Assembly: GCA_036476315.1 (NCBI GenBank)
Contig: JAZGBI010000022.1
Location: forward strand, 30,977-94,976
Length of the DNA: 64,000 nt
Origin: Candidatus Neomarinimicrobiota bacterium
Lineage (GTDB): Bacteria; Fidelibacterota; Marinisomatia; Marinisomatales; S15-B10
Direction: 5' to 3'
Below are positions 1 through 12,208 of this stretch, piece after piece. The first letter of the stretch is position 1. The number at the start of each line of letters is the position of its first letter. The notes under the pieces were generated by a model. The model made no database searches. It was given only the letters and a program-made list of their open reading frames with translations, and was not told where the DNA came from. Both the position numbers and the translations under genes were made by a program.

Positions 1-130
1 CCCCTTTCGGCTCTCCAAACTGCGTGACAATCACCTGCTCGATTTCATTCACGACGAAGACCCCTCCTCCAAGTACAAGGAGCGCCACTAGTACTGCAAT
101 AACGATCAGGATAACGGCAGCGTTTCTCAT
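1..130 (-). CDS. hflC: HflC, N-terminal part (runs off the window)
   Basis: Only the first 43 codons lie in the window. The translation opens with a short basic stretch, one strongly hydrophobic membrane anchor (about residues 4-27) and then the start of a band-7/SPFH domain (EIEQVIVTQFGEP), which is how HflC proteins begin. Its ATG overlaps the stop of hflK in an ATGA, so the two are translationally coupled. HflC and HflK form the membrane complex that surrounds and modulates the FtsH protease. Identification rests on this N-terminus plus the hflK neighbour; the catalytically uninformative remainder is outside the window. Confidence 0.9.
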   Translation of the reverse strand, partial: MRNAAVILIVIAVLVALLVLGGGVFVVNEIEQVIVTQFGEPKG

Positions 131-1107
131 TTTATCACCTCCTGGCCCAGCGGCAGCAGCGGCAGGACCCCTTTCAATTCACTGTCCAGAACAATCTTCT
201 GTTTCACCGTCGGATAGACGGCCTCCATAGTCTCAAGGTAAATGCGGCGTCGCGTTACCTCGGGTGCCCTTCGATAGGACGCGAGCAAGGCCCGGAATAA
301 CTCGGCATCGCCCTTGGACCGGTTCACGCGATCGGTGGCGTACCCTTCAGCCTGCTGGATGGTCTGCTCGGCCTCTCCACTGGCACGGGGAATCACACGA
401 TTATATTCGGATCTCGCTTCGTTGATCATCCTCTCTTTCTCCTGCTGCGCCTGGTTGACTTCATTAAACGCCGGCTTCACGGGATCGGGAGGATTGACAT
501 CCTGCAATACAATCTGTTCCACCTTGAGTCCCGTTTCGTACTGATCGCACAGTTCCTGAAGCCTCACTTCAACTTCCGACGCAATCTCCTGCCGGCCGAT
601 GGTCAGCACCTCGTTCACGCTCCGGTCACCGATGACTTCACGCATTACCGCCTCATTCATGTCGCGAAACGTTTCGGGGAGAAGGGCCCTTACCCTGAAG
701 AGAAACTTGTAGGGATCGCGCACACGAAACTGGGCCGTCCATTCCACCACGGCCACGTTGAGGTCTCCCGTGAGCATGAGTGATTCACCCGTAAATGCCT
801 GTGGGGAATACCGGGTTCGAACACCGGCTCTTTCAGTACGAAACCCGAATTCCTCCTTGAGTTGGATTTGAACCGGCACCTTGGTGACTGTCTGAATGGG
901 GCTTGGCCATTTGAAGCGGAGTCCCGGTTGGGCCAGACGCGTGTATTCACCAAACGTCAGGATAACACCTACCTCTTCGGGAGCTACCGTGAAGACCGAA
1001 CTCCAGACTATGAATATGCCGAGAATGACCAGAACGATCGTAACCCACCCCACATTGAATGTGGGAATGTTGATCTCTCTGTTCCCGACTATGATTTTCT
1101 GAGCCAT
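127..1107 (-). CDS. hflK: HflK, FtsH protease regulator (SPFH/band-7 family)
   Basis: This 326-residue protein has one membrane segment (about residues 19-39) followed by an SPFH/band-7 domain and a charged helical stretch rich in Glu, Gln and Ala (about 215-265), the usual HflK order. HflK pairs with HflC to form a large periplasm-facing cage around FtsH that limits degradation of membrane proteins. Compared with enterobacterial HflK it lacks the long Gly-rich N-terminal tail, as in many non-proteobacterial members. The ATG is preceded by GGAGCAAG. It lies 35 bp after rpoN and overlaps hflC by 4 bp, so it is probably the promoter-distal part of the LPS/rpoN operon. Confidence 0.92.
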   Translation of the reverse strand: MAQKIIVGNREINIPTFNVGWVTIVLVILGIFIVWSSVFTVAPEEVGVILTFGEYTRLAQPGLRFKWPSPIQTVTKVPVQIQLKEEFGFRTERAGVRTRYSPQAFTGESLMLTGDLNVAVVEWTAQFRVRDPYKFLFRVRALLPETFRDMNEAVMREVIGDRSVNEVLTIGRQEIASEVEVRLQELCDQYETGLKVEQIVLQDVNPPDPVKPAFNEVNQAQQEKERMINEARSEYNRVIPRASGEAEQTIQQAEGYATDRVNRSKGDAELFRALLASYRRAPEVTRRRIYLETMEAVYPTVKQKIVLDSELKGVLPLLPLGQEVIK

Positions 1108-1142
1108 GATCTTGCTCCTTTCTTAGTGTGTAACTGCAATCC

Positions 1143-2507
1143 TCAGGGTCTCCTTCTCAGTCTTGCCACCGGGATTTTCATCTGGTCGCGGTATTTCGCC
1201 ACCGTCCGGCGGGCAATGGGATACCCAAGTTTTTTCATGATTTCCGCCAGCTTGTCATCGGAATAGGGATGCTGCTTGTCTTCTTTCTCCACCACCTCTT
1301 TGAGTCCATCTTTGACAATCTTTGTGGAGACTTCGTCTCCGGTCTCCGTTGTTATTCTTTCGGAGAAAAAATATTTCAGTTCATACAGACCGTAGGGTGT
1401 CTGAACGTATTTCCCCCGGGTGACCCGGCTCACGGTTGATATGTCCATATTGATGCGGTCTGCGATGTCCTTCAGAACCATGGGTTTCAGCGCGGAGGTG
1501 TCACCGCGGAAAAAATCGGGCTGCCGGGTCATAATCGCCTTCATCACCTTCAACATGGTCATCTGCCGCTGCTGGACGGCCTGCATGAACCAGTGGGCGG
1601 AACCCACCTTCTTGCGGAGAAACCTTCGAAGGTCGGGATCGGCCCCATCCTCAGTTTCCAGCAGATTGATATAGACCGGCGACAGACGGAGTACCGGGAC
1701 ATTGGAGTCGTTTACAGAGACAACCAGTTCTCCATCCACTTCCTCCACGATGAGATCCGGAACAATGTAGTCCGCACTCGACGTAGGGGCACCCTCTCCC
1801 GGCTTGGGATTCAGACGCGATATGATGTCCATCGCCTCGTTCAATTCTTCCCTGGAACAACCGAGGCCCCGCCTCAGTTTCTCAAACCTCCGGTTGGCAA
1901 AATCTTCAAATCGATGGGTAACGATTTCCAGTGTCAGATCACTCCTCGAATTGACCTCGAGCTGAACTCTGAGACACTCCTGCAGACTCCTGGCCCCCAA
2001 CCCGGGGGGATCAAGCCTCTGAACCGTGTGGAGAATTTCCTCCACCTTTTCCGGTGAGACGCTCAGTCTGTCCGCGATTATTTCTACGTCTGAGGCGAGA
2101 TAGCCTCTTTCGTCGATATTCCAGGCTATCTCTTCCGCGATTCTTCTCTCCTCCCCGGTGATATCAAGCAGCCGGATCTGCTCCAGAAGTCGATCTATCG
2201 GATCTGGCCTGTAAGGAATGGGCATCTCCCGATGCTCCTGGCCCTTATCGTACCTGGTTCGGATCCGGTAGTCTTCAGGACTGTTTACGAGATCGCCCCA
2301 ATCCACCCCTTCATCCTGGTCCCCTTTATCTGAAGATTCCGGCTCTTCAGCTTCCGACTCTTCCATTTCCAGAACAGGGTTATTCTCCAACTCCTCCATG
2401 ATCCGATCTTCCAGATCGAGAGTATTCAACTGCAACAGGACCGTCTGCAGAATCTGCTGGGGCGTCAGTCTCTGACGCTGTTCCAATGATTGTCTCAGTT
2501 CAACCAT
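1143..2507 (-). CDS. rpoN: RNA polymerase sigma-54 factor
   Basis: At 454 residues this has full RpoN architecture: a Gln/Leu-rich region I that contacts activators (about residues 5-50), an acidic region II, the core-binding domain, the HTH that reads the -12 element, and the signature RpoN box ARRTVAKYRD at about 432-441. Sigma-54 directs transcription from -24/-12 promoters and needs an AAA+ activator. The gene is directly adjacent to lptB, an arrangement conserved in many Gram-negative bacteria. A strong sigma-54-type promoter is present in this window at 42724-42739, so the factor probably has local targets, including envelope genes. Confidence 0.97.
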   Translation of the reverse strand: MVELRQSLEQRQRLTPQQILQTVLLQLNTLDLEDRIMEELENNPVLEMEESEAEEPESSDKGDQDEGVDWGDLVNSPEDYRIRTRYDKGQEHREMPIPYRPDPIDRLLEQIRLLDITGEERRIAEEIAWNIDERGYLASDVEIIADRLSVSPEKVEEILHTVQRLDPPGLGARSLQECLRVQLEVNSRSDLTLEIVTHRFEDFANRRFEKLRRGLGCSREELNEAMDIISRLNPKPGEGAPTSSADYIVPDLIVEEVDGELVVSVNDSNVPVLRLSPVYINLLETEDGADPDLRRFLRKKVGSAHWFMQAVQQRQMTMLKVMKAIMTRQPDFFRGDTSALKPMVLKDIADRINMDISTVSRVTRGKYVQTPYGLYELKYFFSERITTETGDEVSTKIVKDGLKEVVEKEDKQHPYSDDKLAEIMKKLGYPIARRTVAKYRDQMKIPVARLRRRP

Positions 2508-3254
2508 TCAATCAAGTTTGAAGCGTTGGCCGAGATATAACTTCCGAGCTTCCCCGTCTCTGGCCAGGAACTCCGCCGTCCCCGATTTCAAAACTTGCCC
2601 GTCATAGAGCAGATAAGCCCGATCGGTTATGGATAACGTCTCCCGCACATTATGGTCGGTGATAAGAACACCGATGTTTCGATCCTTCAAGGACTTTATT
2701 ATCGACTGGATATCCTCGACGGCGATGGGATCGATGCCTGCAAAAGGTTCATCCAGGAGCATGAAATCCGGATCCGTGATCAGCGCCCTGCTGATCTCGG
2801 TTCTCCTCCGTTCGCCACCGGAAAGATTATATCCCTTGCGAGCCCTGATCTGCGAGATGGACAGGTCTTCCAGAAGGGATTCAAGTTTCCTCTCCTGTTC
2901 CTCGCCCGAAAGTCCCGTCATTTCAAGGACAAGCCTCAGGTTGTCTTCCACGGAAAGCTTGGCAAAGATGGATGCTTCCTGTGACAGGTATCCGATCCCC
3001 TTTCTCGCCCTCTTGTACATGGGCATCTCGGTGATATCTTCCTCGCCGAAATATACATTTCCGGCTGTGGGCCTGATCATCCCGGTAATCATATAGAAGG
3101 TTGTCGTCTTGCCTGCACCGTTGGGACCCAGAAGCCCCACGATCTCTCCCTTTTTGAGTTCAATCGTAATTCCCCTCACAACCATTCGTTTGCCGTACGA
3201 TTTCTTCAGACCGCGGCCCATGAGAATCTTGCCATCGCGCTCGGGATCTTTCAT
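2508..3254 (-). CDS. lptB: LPS export ABC transporter ATP-binding protein LptB
   Basis: The 248-residue ATPase has Walker A GPNGAGKTT near residue 42, the ABC signature LSGGERRR, the Walker B LLDEPFAGIDP and a switch histidine in TDHNV. It carries the LptB-specific features after Walker B (PFAGIDPIAV) and a C-terminal tail typical of the family. LptB2 powers extraction of LPS from the inner membrane with LptF and LptG, which are not in this window. The stop abuts the rpoN start codon and lptC lies 3 bp upstream, so translation is probably coupled. No lptA gene lies between lptC and lptB, where it often sits. Confidence 0.96.
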   Translation of the reverse strand: MKDPERDGKILMGRGLKKSYGKRMVVRGITIELKKGEIVGLLGPNGAGKTTTFYMITGMIRPTAGNVYFGEEDITEMPMYKRARKGIGYLSQEASIFAKLSVEDNLRLVLEMTGLSGEEQERKLESLLEDLSISQIRARKGYNLSGGERRRTEISRALITDPDFMLLDEPFAGIDPIAVEDIQSIIKSLKDRNIGVLITDHNVRETLSITDRAYLLYDGQVLKSGTAEFLARDGEARKLYLGQRFKLD

Positions 3255-3257
3255 GGA

Positions 3258-3785
3258 CTATCGATCCGCGACTCCCCACGGTTTATGAATTTTCCAGTGA
3301 GTCAGGTCGACATTGGATTCGAAACCGATGCCGTACAGCGTATCCATTGACTCGGTCGTCAGCATGATGGTGTCCTGCGTGGCAATCTGTCCCTTCTTGT
3401 GATCCCAGAAAAGAGAATCGGTGTAGAGCGTCACTCCACTGTCCGAAACAACCACCACGTTACCGATGGCCAGAAGATTATCGCTCGCTTCGAAAACAAG
3501 GGCCCTGTCCGACTTGACATTTGACATATGCTCTTCATCCACGGAATAGAAATCCGTGTCCACTTTCTCATCCAGGATTACTTCCCGCCTGTCCTCATAT
3601 TTGGCCAGATGACCCGATCTCACCACCGCCCGTTTTCTCCCTTCTCTCGTGAGCACTATGGTGGGGTTCCAGGTTTCCTGATCCGGTAACTCTTCCCGGG
3701 AAAGCGTCAGGGCAGTCTCCGTATCTCCCGTGTTGCCACACCCCGCAATGACCATCAAGAACAGGCTCACCACATAGCGCATCAT
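3258..3785 (-). CDS. lptC: LptC-like LPS export protein (lipoprotein form)
   Basis: The 175-residue product begins with a short hydrophobic signal ending in a lipobox (VIAGC), so it is predicted to be lipid-anchored rather than held by the membrane helix of enterobacterial LptC. The remainder contains beta-rich OstA/LptC-type repeats (SDRALVFEASDNLLAIGNV and similar) that build the periplasmic jellyroll bridge. Its neighbours kdsD and lptB support the LptC role. Its start overlaps the kdsD stop as TAATG, and there are two tandem ATG codons, so the start could shift by one residue. Sequence conservation in this family is low; the assignment rests on fold-type repeats and context. Confidence 0.8.
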   Translation of the reverse strand: MMRYVVSLFLMVIAGCGNTGDTETALTLSREELPDQETWNPTIVLTREGRKRAVVRSGHLAKYEDRREVILDEKVDTDFYSVDEEHMSNVKSDRALVFEASDNLLAIGNVVVVSDSGVTLYTDSLFWDHKKGQIATQDTIMLTTESMDTLYGIGFESNVDLTHWKIHKPWGVADR

Positions 3786-4771
3786 TACGTCAATCCTGAC
3801 TTTAGAATATCATGGATGTGTACAATACCCGCAGGTATTCCACTGAATCGATCGTCCTTGTAGACAAATAAACTCGTGATGGAAAATTCTTCCATAATTT
3901 CCAGTGCCTGAATGGCCGGAGTATCCTCAGACACCCACTTTGGATCCTTGGTCATCAAAGATTCCGCGGTTCTGTCCATGATATGCCCGTCCTGCTCAAA
4001 CGCTCGACGGAGGTCTCCATCAGTGATGATGCCGGCCAGTTCTCCGTTATCTGCCATGACGATGGCCACTCCAAGGCGCTTCTGACTGATTTCCAGAAGA
4101 GTGGACTTCACGTCCGAGTCCACCTTTACCACAGGGAGCTGATCCCTCGCGTGCATAATCTGCCTTACTCTCAGATGCAGTCTTTTCCCCAGGGCACCCG
4201 AGGGGTGTAGGAGGGCGTAATCGTCACGCTCGAATCCCTTTCTCTCCATCAAAGCAATGGCCAGAGCGTCACCCATAGCCAGAGCGGCTGTGGTGCTGGC
4301 TGTGGGAGCGAGATCGAGGGAGCACGCCTCCCTGTCGACGCTTGCGTCAAGTGCCACGTCCGCCATGGAAGCGAGTGTCGATTCCTTCCTCCCAACCAGG
4401 GCAACCACTTTCGTCCCCAGGTGGAAAAATGCATACATGAGCTGAACAATTTCGCCCGTCTCTCCGCTTCTCGAAACTACGAGCACCAGGTCATCCCCGG
4501 TGACCATCCCGAGATCTCCGTGGAGAGCCTCCGCCGGGTGGAGGAAGTTGGCCGGCGTCCCCGTGCTGGCAAGCGTGGAGGCGATTTTCTGGGAAATAAG
4601 GCCGGATTTCCCCATACCCGTGACCACGACCCGGCCGCTGCATTGAGCAATCAACTCCACTGCCCGCTCGAAATCCCTGTCAATCCTGTCAACCAGTCTG
4701 GCCACGGCCTCCGCCTCGATTTCGATGACCTCACGACCAACATCAGTCGGTTTTCTCTTCTTATTCGTCAT
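3785..4771 (-). CDS. kdsD: Arabinose-5-phosphate isomerase
   Basis: KdsD interconverts ribulose-5-phosphate and arabinose-5-phosphate, the first committed step toward Kdo. The 328-residue protein has the standard layout: an SIS sugar-isomerase domain (about 35-175, with TGMGKSGLI and SRSGETGE) followed by two CBS domains (about 205-320). Length and motifs match KdsD/KpsF proteins. It overlaps kdsC by 11 bp and lptC by 1 bp. All the other soluble Kdo-branch enzymes (kdsA, kdsB, kdsC) are in the same operon, which makes the assignment to Kdo synthesis rather than another SIS isomerase very likely. Confidence 0.95.
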   Translation of the reverse strand: MTNKKRKPTDVGREVIEIEAEAVARLVDRIDRDFERAVELIAQCSGRVVVTGMGKSGLISQKIASTLASTGTPANFLHPAEALHGDLGMVTGDDLVLVVSRSGETGEIVQLMYAFFHLGTKVVALVGRKESTLASMADVALDASVDREACSLDLAPTASTTAALAMGDALAIALMERKGFERDDYALLHPSGALGKRLHLRVRQIMHARDQLPVVKVDSDVKSTLLEISQKRLGVAIVMADNGELAGIITDGDLRRAFEQDGHIMDRTAESLMTKDPKWVSEDTPAIQALEIMEEFSITSLFVYKDDRFSGIPAGIVHIHDILKSGLT

Positions 4772-5326
4772 GGACTAAATCATCCTTTCCATCCGAGGTT
4801 CTTTGACGAACTCTCTCCAGGGCCGATTCGTAGATACCCTTGCTTTCCAGAATCATCTCCACCGCCTCGCGGACAGCTCCCTCGCCTCCCCTGGCCTGTG
4901 TGGTGTATTTCGCTATCTGCTTTGCCCGTGGATGAGCATTCGCGACGGCGATGGGAAGTCCGACAGTTTCCATGATGGTTAGGTCGATAATATCGTCTCC
5001 AATGAACGCGGCTTCTTCGTCACTGAAATCGTACTTGGACCGCAGTTCATAGTAGGCGTCCATCTTGTTCAGGTTCCCCTGATAACAGTCCTTCTCGAGC
5101 CCCATCTCCATGACCCTCACATCGGTGGCCGGTGAATACCGGCCTGAAATGATTGCCATTCGTATCCCCGCGGCTCTGACGAGGGCGACGCCGGCAGCGT
5201 CAAGAACACTGAAACGTTTCAGCTCGATTCCGTCACTGCCCTTGTAGATGGTGCCGTCCGTGAATACCCCATCCAGATCGGAAAGAATAATCTTGATCTT
5301 TCCCGCGGCTTTCTTCAGATGGAACG

Positions 5327-5330
<4 letters not shown>
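4761..5330 (-). CDS. kdsC: 3-deoxy-D-manno-octulosonate-8-phosphate phosphatase
   Basis: KdsC is a HAD-superfamily phosphatase that dephosphorylates Kdo-8-phosphate. The nucleophile motif DLDGVFTD is at residues 18-25 and the late acidic motif GDDIIDL is present; the small tetramer-forming type without a large cap matches the 189-residue length. The frame is open for 26 further codons upstream, inside kdsA, but the ATG at 5330 is preferred because it forms an ATGA overlap with the kdsA stop and gives the usual family length. It overlaps kdsD by 11 bp at the other end. Confidence 0.93.
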
Positions 5331-8497
<3,167 letters not shown>

Positions 8498-8770
8498 GAT
8501 GATTTCTCTGCCACTCTGGGCACGAGGCAGTTTTCACTGACTTTTTAGGAGAGACTTTCTGTTTTATCTCCAGGGTTACAGCCCATGTACAATTATCGTG
8601 CCAGTGCAAATTTAGGTTTGTCGTGCCCCCTAATCAAGGAAAAGGCAACTGTGATGCAGGATGCCTGGAGCAGTTCCGTCGGCTCAGAATAGCCCCCGTG
8701 CGGCCGTTGCAAAGGGTGGTTCCGCAGGGGTTCTGGAATACAGATCAGGTGGCGCAGAGACGAAGACTAT
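8498..8770. other. Intergenic region upstream of kdsB, no gene seen
   Basis: No convincing ORF is present. On the minus strand the region precedes the Kdo/rpoN operon. It contains TGGCACG-N4-TTGTA (8588-8603, minus), one base off the -24/-12 consensus at the important -12 GC, and alternatively TTGTAC-18 bp-GATAAA. Neither can be chosen from sequence alone. No clear terminator for the efflux operon was found on either side. Confidence 0.4.
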
Positions 8771-10021
8771 CTACTCATATCTCAACGACTCAATAGGGTC
8801 AAGTTTCGCGGCTTTGTATGCGGGGTAACTCCCAAACCCTATTCCGATGATGGAGCAGACGAGGAGTCCGAAGAAAGCCCAATCCAGGGGAATCACAGCG
8901 GGAATGTTAAAAAGGGCCGCGACAACGTTTCCTCCCAGAATGCCAAATATGATGCCCACGAGACCCCCGAATTCGCTCAAGAAAATCGACTCGATGAGAA
9001 ACTGGGTCAAGATGTTCCTGCGGGTGGCCCCCACAGCTTTCCGGATCCCGATCTCCTTGATTCTCTCCGTCACTGAGACCAGCATGATATTCATGATCCC
9101 AATCCCTGCCACGACGAGTGCGATAATACTGATGATGAAGGCGAACAGTTTTACTCCGCCCGTAAACCTGCCAAAGGTCTCAATAAGCGTTGCGTTGGAT
9201 ACGATTTCGAAATCGTTCTCCTCCCCGGGAGGAATCTTCCTGATGGTCCTGAGCAGCCCGATTGTCTCGTCCATGGTTGCATCGTAGAGTTCTGCCGACT
9301 CCGCCTCCACGGTGATGACCAGCGAGGTCCAGCGGCGACCATAATTTTCGAGAAAAACCGATATGGGGATGGCAATGAAATTATCCCGGCTGCTGCCAAA
9401 CATTTGCCCCTGGGGTTCCGCAGTGCCAACCACGAGATACCTGACTCCGTCCATCACGACATTTTTTCCCAACGGATCTTCGAAAGGGAAAAGGATGTCA
9501 GCCACATCCATTCCGAGGACGCAAATGTCTCTTGAAAAGCGGATATCCTCACGGGTGATATTCCTTCCATCACCAATGTAGGTGTTGTAATTCCTCAGTG
9601 TCCACTCATCCCCCGCATAAAGCCCCACATTTCCCTTTGTCTTACGGTCCTTGTACTGGATCAGACGTCCTCCCCAATCATCTCCTACCGATACCACCTT
9701 CGGTAGTTGAGCCCGCGTTTGAAGCCTTTCGAAATGATCAAGGGTAATACTCTTTCGGTTTCGATACTTCATACGGGAATGCCATCCGATCTGAATGGCC
9801 GGATATTTTTGAACCGCAAACGTGTTTGTCCCGAAGATGTTCAGACCTCTCTCGATAGATGTTTCCAGCGTACGGAGTGCGGTCATGACGCCCACGACCG
9901 AAAATACACCAATGGCTATCCCCAGAAGCGTGAGGCTGGAGCGGAGTTTATTGTCACGGATCGCTTCCAGTGACATCACGAGTCCCTCCTTCAATTCCTG
10001 ACCGAGCAGCCGAATATTCAC
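8771..10021 (-). CDS. MacB/FtsX-type ABC transporter permease (second of two)
   Basis: This 416-residue protein has the MacB/FtsX layout: an N-terminal membrane helix (LTLLGIAIGVFSVVGVM), a large periplasmic MacB_PCD domain (about 60-270), then three helices at the C-terminus with the FtsX motif VTERIKEIGIRKAVGA. It lacks a fused ATPase; the ATPase is encoded separately upstream. The frame extends to a TTG at 10066, but that has no ribosome site; the GTG at 10021 follows GGGGA at good spacing. It and the similar upstream permease probably form a heterodimer that, with the MacA-like and TolC-like proteins, moves a substrate from periplasm or outer leaflet. The substrate is unknown. Confidence 0.9.
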   Translation of the reverse strand: MNIRLLGQELKEGLVMSLEAIRDNKLRSSLTLLGIAIGVFSVVGVMTALRTLETSIERGLNIFGTNTFAVQKYPAIQIGWHSRMKYRNRKSITLDHFERLQTRAQLPKVVSVGDDWGGRLIQYKDRKTKGNVGLYAGDEWTLRNYNTYIGDGRNITREDIRFSRDICVLGMDVADILFPFEDPLGKNVVMDGVRYLVVGTAEPQGQMFGSSRDNFIAIPISVFLENYGRRWTSLVITVEAESAELYDATMDETIGLLRTIRKIPPGEENDFEIVSNATLIETFGRFTGGVKLFAFIISIIALVVAGIGIMNIMLVSVTERIKEIGIRKAVGATRRNILTQFLIESIFLSEFGGLVGIIFGILGGNVVAALFNIPAVIPLDWAFFGLLVCSIIGIGFGSYPAYKAAKLDPIESLRYE

Positions 10022-10200
10022 GCCGCGTCCCCTTTTTTTTGCCTCAGAGTTCACAGAGAAAAACAACTAATATAGATTGATAAGAAAAAGACCTTTAGCA
10101 GCGAACGTTGCGACGCGAATTGGAAATTTGTCACGGTGACGTCGTCAATATCAACACTAATCATTTGGGGTTCTTACTGTTCTTTGCGGCCGATCAGTGA

Positions 10201-10253
10201 AACCATATTCATATACTCTGTGGTCTCCCCGTCCCGATCAAGTCGGGATGTGG
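10201..10253 (-). repeat. Partial copy of dispersed repeat family R1
   Basis: Read on the minus strand this matches the start of the 153-bp repeats at 16496 and 40029: CCACATCCCGACTTGATCGG followed by CACAGAGTATAT. The core CCCGACTTGATCGGG is an imperfect palindrome. It lies between the two efflux permease genes, so transcription of the operon reads through it. Confidence 0.7.
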
Positions 10254-10262
10254 CTCATGTCG

Positions 10263-11483
10263 TCATTCATAACGGAGCGCCTCGATGGGATCGAGTCGGG
10301 CTGCTCTGTAGGAGGGAGCCAGGCCTGAGACCACGCCCACAAGAAGCGACAGGAGAAAAGCGACCATTGCCAGCCACAACGGCATGGAGGATGGAAAGAC
10401 CAACCGGTCGATGGCCCTGCTTCCCACAAAGGAGATTCCCAGACCGAAGAGGCCGGCAAATCCACAGATGAATATGGCCTCGAGCAGGAACTGCATCATA
10501 ATGACCTTTCTTGTAGCCCCCAGTGCTTTGCGAATTCCTATCTCCCGCGTGCGCTCCTTCACGGAGACAAACATAATATTCATGATGCCGATGCCGCCCA
10601 CCATCAATGAAAGTACGGTAATGAAGATTCCGGTTCCTCCGATAGCAAACTTGATGGCATTGTATTGTGTACGGAAGGCTTCCTGCTGGTTGATGGCGAA
10701 ATCATCTCTCTCCTGGGGCTTCAACCCCCGTATTCTCCGCATGATCCCCGTGATCTCCTCCGTTGCCGCCCCGATGTATCCTGCGGGCACTTTCACGTTG
10801 ATCTGCGTCCATCCTCGCCTGGCAAATACCTTTTGAAACGTACCCAGGGGTATGACGGTCTGGTTATCCTGGCTGAACAGGCCGAGGAATTTCCCCTGTT
10901 TCTCGATGACTCCGATGACACGAAACTGGTGAGGTCCGAGTTTCACCTTTTTGCCGACGGGATCCTCACTTTCGAAAAGTTGTTCAGCCACATCATAACC
11001 GAGAACGCAAACGGGTGCTCCTGCCCGGCTCTCTCCGGCGGTGAAGAATCGACCGTTTTCAATGTCAAACGTCGTGGTTTGAAGGTACTCATCGGTTGTC
11101 CCGGTGGTACGAACATTGGGGACGGCCTTGTCCAGGTACCGCACTGTGGCTGACCGGGACATGGTGGGCGCCGCCGCGATGGCGTACTGGGATAACTCCT
11201 TGATTTTTGCGGCGTATTCCACTTTCATATGCCGGCGGTTCCGGGTCTCCCACCACTGGTCCGACCCGCCAAACCACTTGTGCCGGGAAACGAACAGAAC
11301 ATCTCGTGACAGAAACGATATGCTTCGTTCGAACGCCCCGTCGAGACCTTCAATCAAAGTGCCCATCAAGGTCACTGCGAGAATGCCGATGACAATCCCC
11401 AGCATGGTGAGGAACGTTCGAAGGCGGTTGGAGATAATGGCGGAAAGGGCGATGAAAACGTCTTCGATAAGGATCTTGAACAT
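10263..11483 (-). CDS. MacB/FtsX-type ABC transporter permease (first of two)
   Basis: This 406-residue permease has the same order as the downstream paralogue: one N-terminal helix (LTMLGIVIGILAVTLMGTL), a MacB_PCD periplasmic domain (about 45-260) and three C-terminal helices with VKERTREIGIRKALGA before the second. MacB-type permeases work by mechanotransmission, not by a transmembrane channel, coupling cytosolic ATP hydrolysis to periplasmic substrate movement. It starts 2 bp after the ATPase stop. Having two diverged half-transporters suggests a heterodimer. About 240 bp separate it from the second permease, with a repeat in between. Confidence 0.9.
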   Translation of the reverse strand: MFKILIEDVFIALSAIISNRLRTFLTMLGIVIGILAVTLMGTLIEGLDGAFERSISFLSRDVLFVSRHKWFGGSDQWWETRNRRHMKVEYAAKIKELSQYAIAAAPTMSRSATVRYLDKAVPNVRTTGTTDEYLQTTTFDIENGRFFTAGESRAGAPVCVLGYDVAEQLFESEDPVGKKVKLGPHQFRVIGVIEKQGKFLGLFSQDNQTVIPLGTFQKVFARRGWTQINVKVPAGYIGAATEEITGIMRRIRGLKPQERDDFAINQQEAFRTQYNAIKFAIGGTGIFITVLSLMVGGIGIMNIMFVSVKERTREIGIRKALGATRKVIMMQFLLEAIFICGFAGLFGLGISFVGSRAIDRLVFPSSMPLWLAMVAFLLSLLVGVVSGLAPSYRAARLDPIEALRYE

Positions 11484-11485
11484 GC

Positions 11486-12208
11486 TCAGGAATCGTGTCG
11501 ACTGTCGTCGGAAATCAGGCCGTCCAGAAGATGAATGGTCCTCCCCGCATGGGCGGCTATGTACTGCTCGTGGGTAACCACCAAAATGGTGTTTCCCGTA
11601 TTGTGAAGGGAACCGAGGACTTCCATAATTTCTTCGCCCGTCGTGCTGTCGAGATTCCCCGTGGGTTCATCCGCCAGAATGATGGAGGGTTCCGTCACAA
11701 GGGCCCTGGCTATGGCCACCCGCTGCCTCTCTCCCCCGGAAAGTTCATTGGGTCGATGTTCCATGCGACTTTCCAATCCCACGCTCTTCAAAGCACCTCT
11801 GGCTGCTTCACGTCTTTCGTCCGGTGGGCTCCCTCTATAGACAAGGGGAAGTTCCACGTTCCTGAGTGCCGTCGCCCTGGGAAGTAAGTTAAACGTCTGA
11901 AACACAAAACCGATCCTCCGGTTGCGGATGGACGCCAACTGGTTGTCATCCATTTCATGAACCATCTCCCCTTCAAACTTGTAGGTGCCGCTCGTGGGGG
12001 TGTCGAGGCATCCGATGATGTTCATGAGGGTGGATTTGCCGGAACCCGACGGTCCCATGATGGACACATAGTCGTTCCGTGTCACCTCAAAATCGACGCC
12101 TCGCAGCGCGTGAACGACCTGATCCTCACCAAGTTCGTAATCCCTCACAATTTGATTGAGAGAAATGATGTGATCCGAATTCATCTGACTCTTTTGACTA
12201 TTGATCAT
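11486..12208 (-). CDS. MacB/LolD-type ABC transporter ATPase
   Basis: The 240-residue ATPase shows Walker [10 protein letters not shown], the signature [15 protein letters not shown] and Walker [13 protein letters not shown]. The exact LolD/MacB/FtsE form of these motifs indicates the ATPase of a type VII (mechanotransmission) ABC transporter. Partners are the two downstream permeases. Its ATG overlaps the stop of the adaptor gene in an ATGA. A second ATG eight codons in is also possible. Confidence 0.92.
   Translation of the reverse strand: MINSQKSQMNSDHIISLNQIVRDYELGEDQVVHALRGVDFEVTRNDYVSIMGPSGSGKSTLMNIIGCLDTPTSGTYKFEGEMVHEMDDNQLASIRNRRIGFVFQTFNLLPRATALRNVELPLVYRGSPPDERREAARGALKSVGLESRMEHRPNELSGGERQRVAIARALVTEPSIILADEPTGNLDSTTGEEIMEVLGSLHNTGNTILVVTHEQYIAAHAGRTIHLLDGLISDDSRHDS

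Noticed and set aside
127..1266. Plus-strand open frames opposite hflK and rpoN
   Set aside because: Shadows of strongly supported minus-strand genes.
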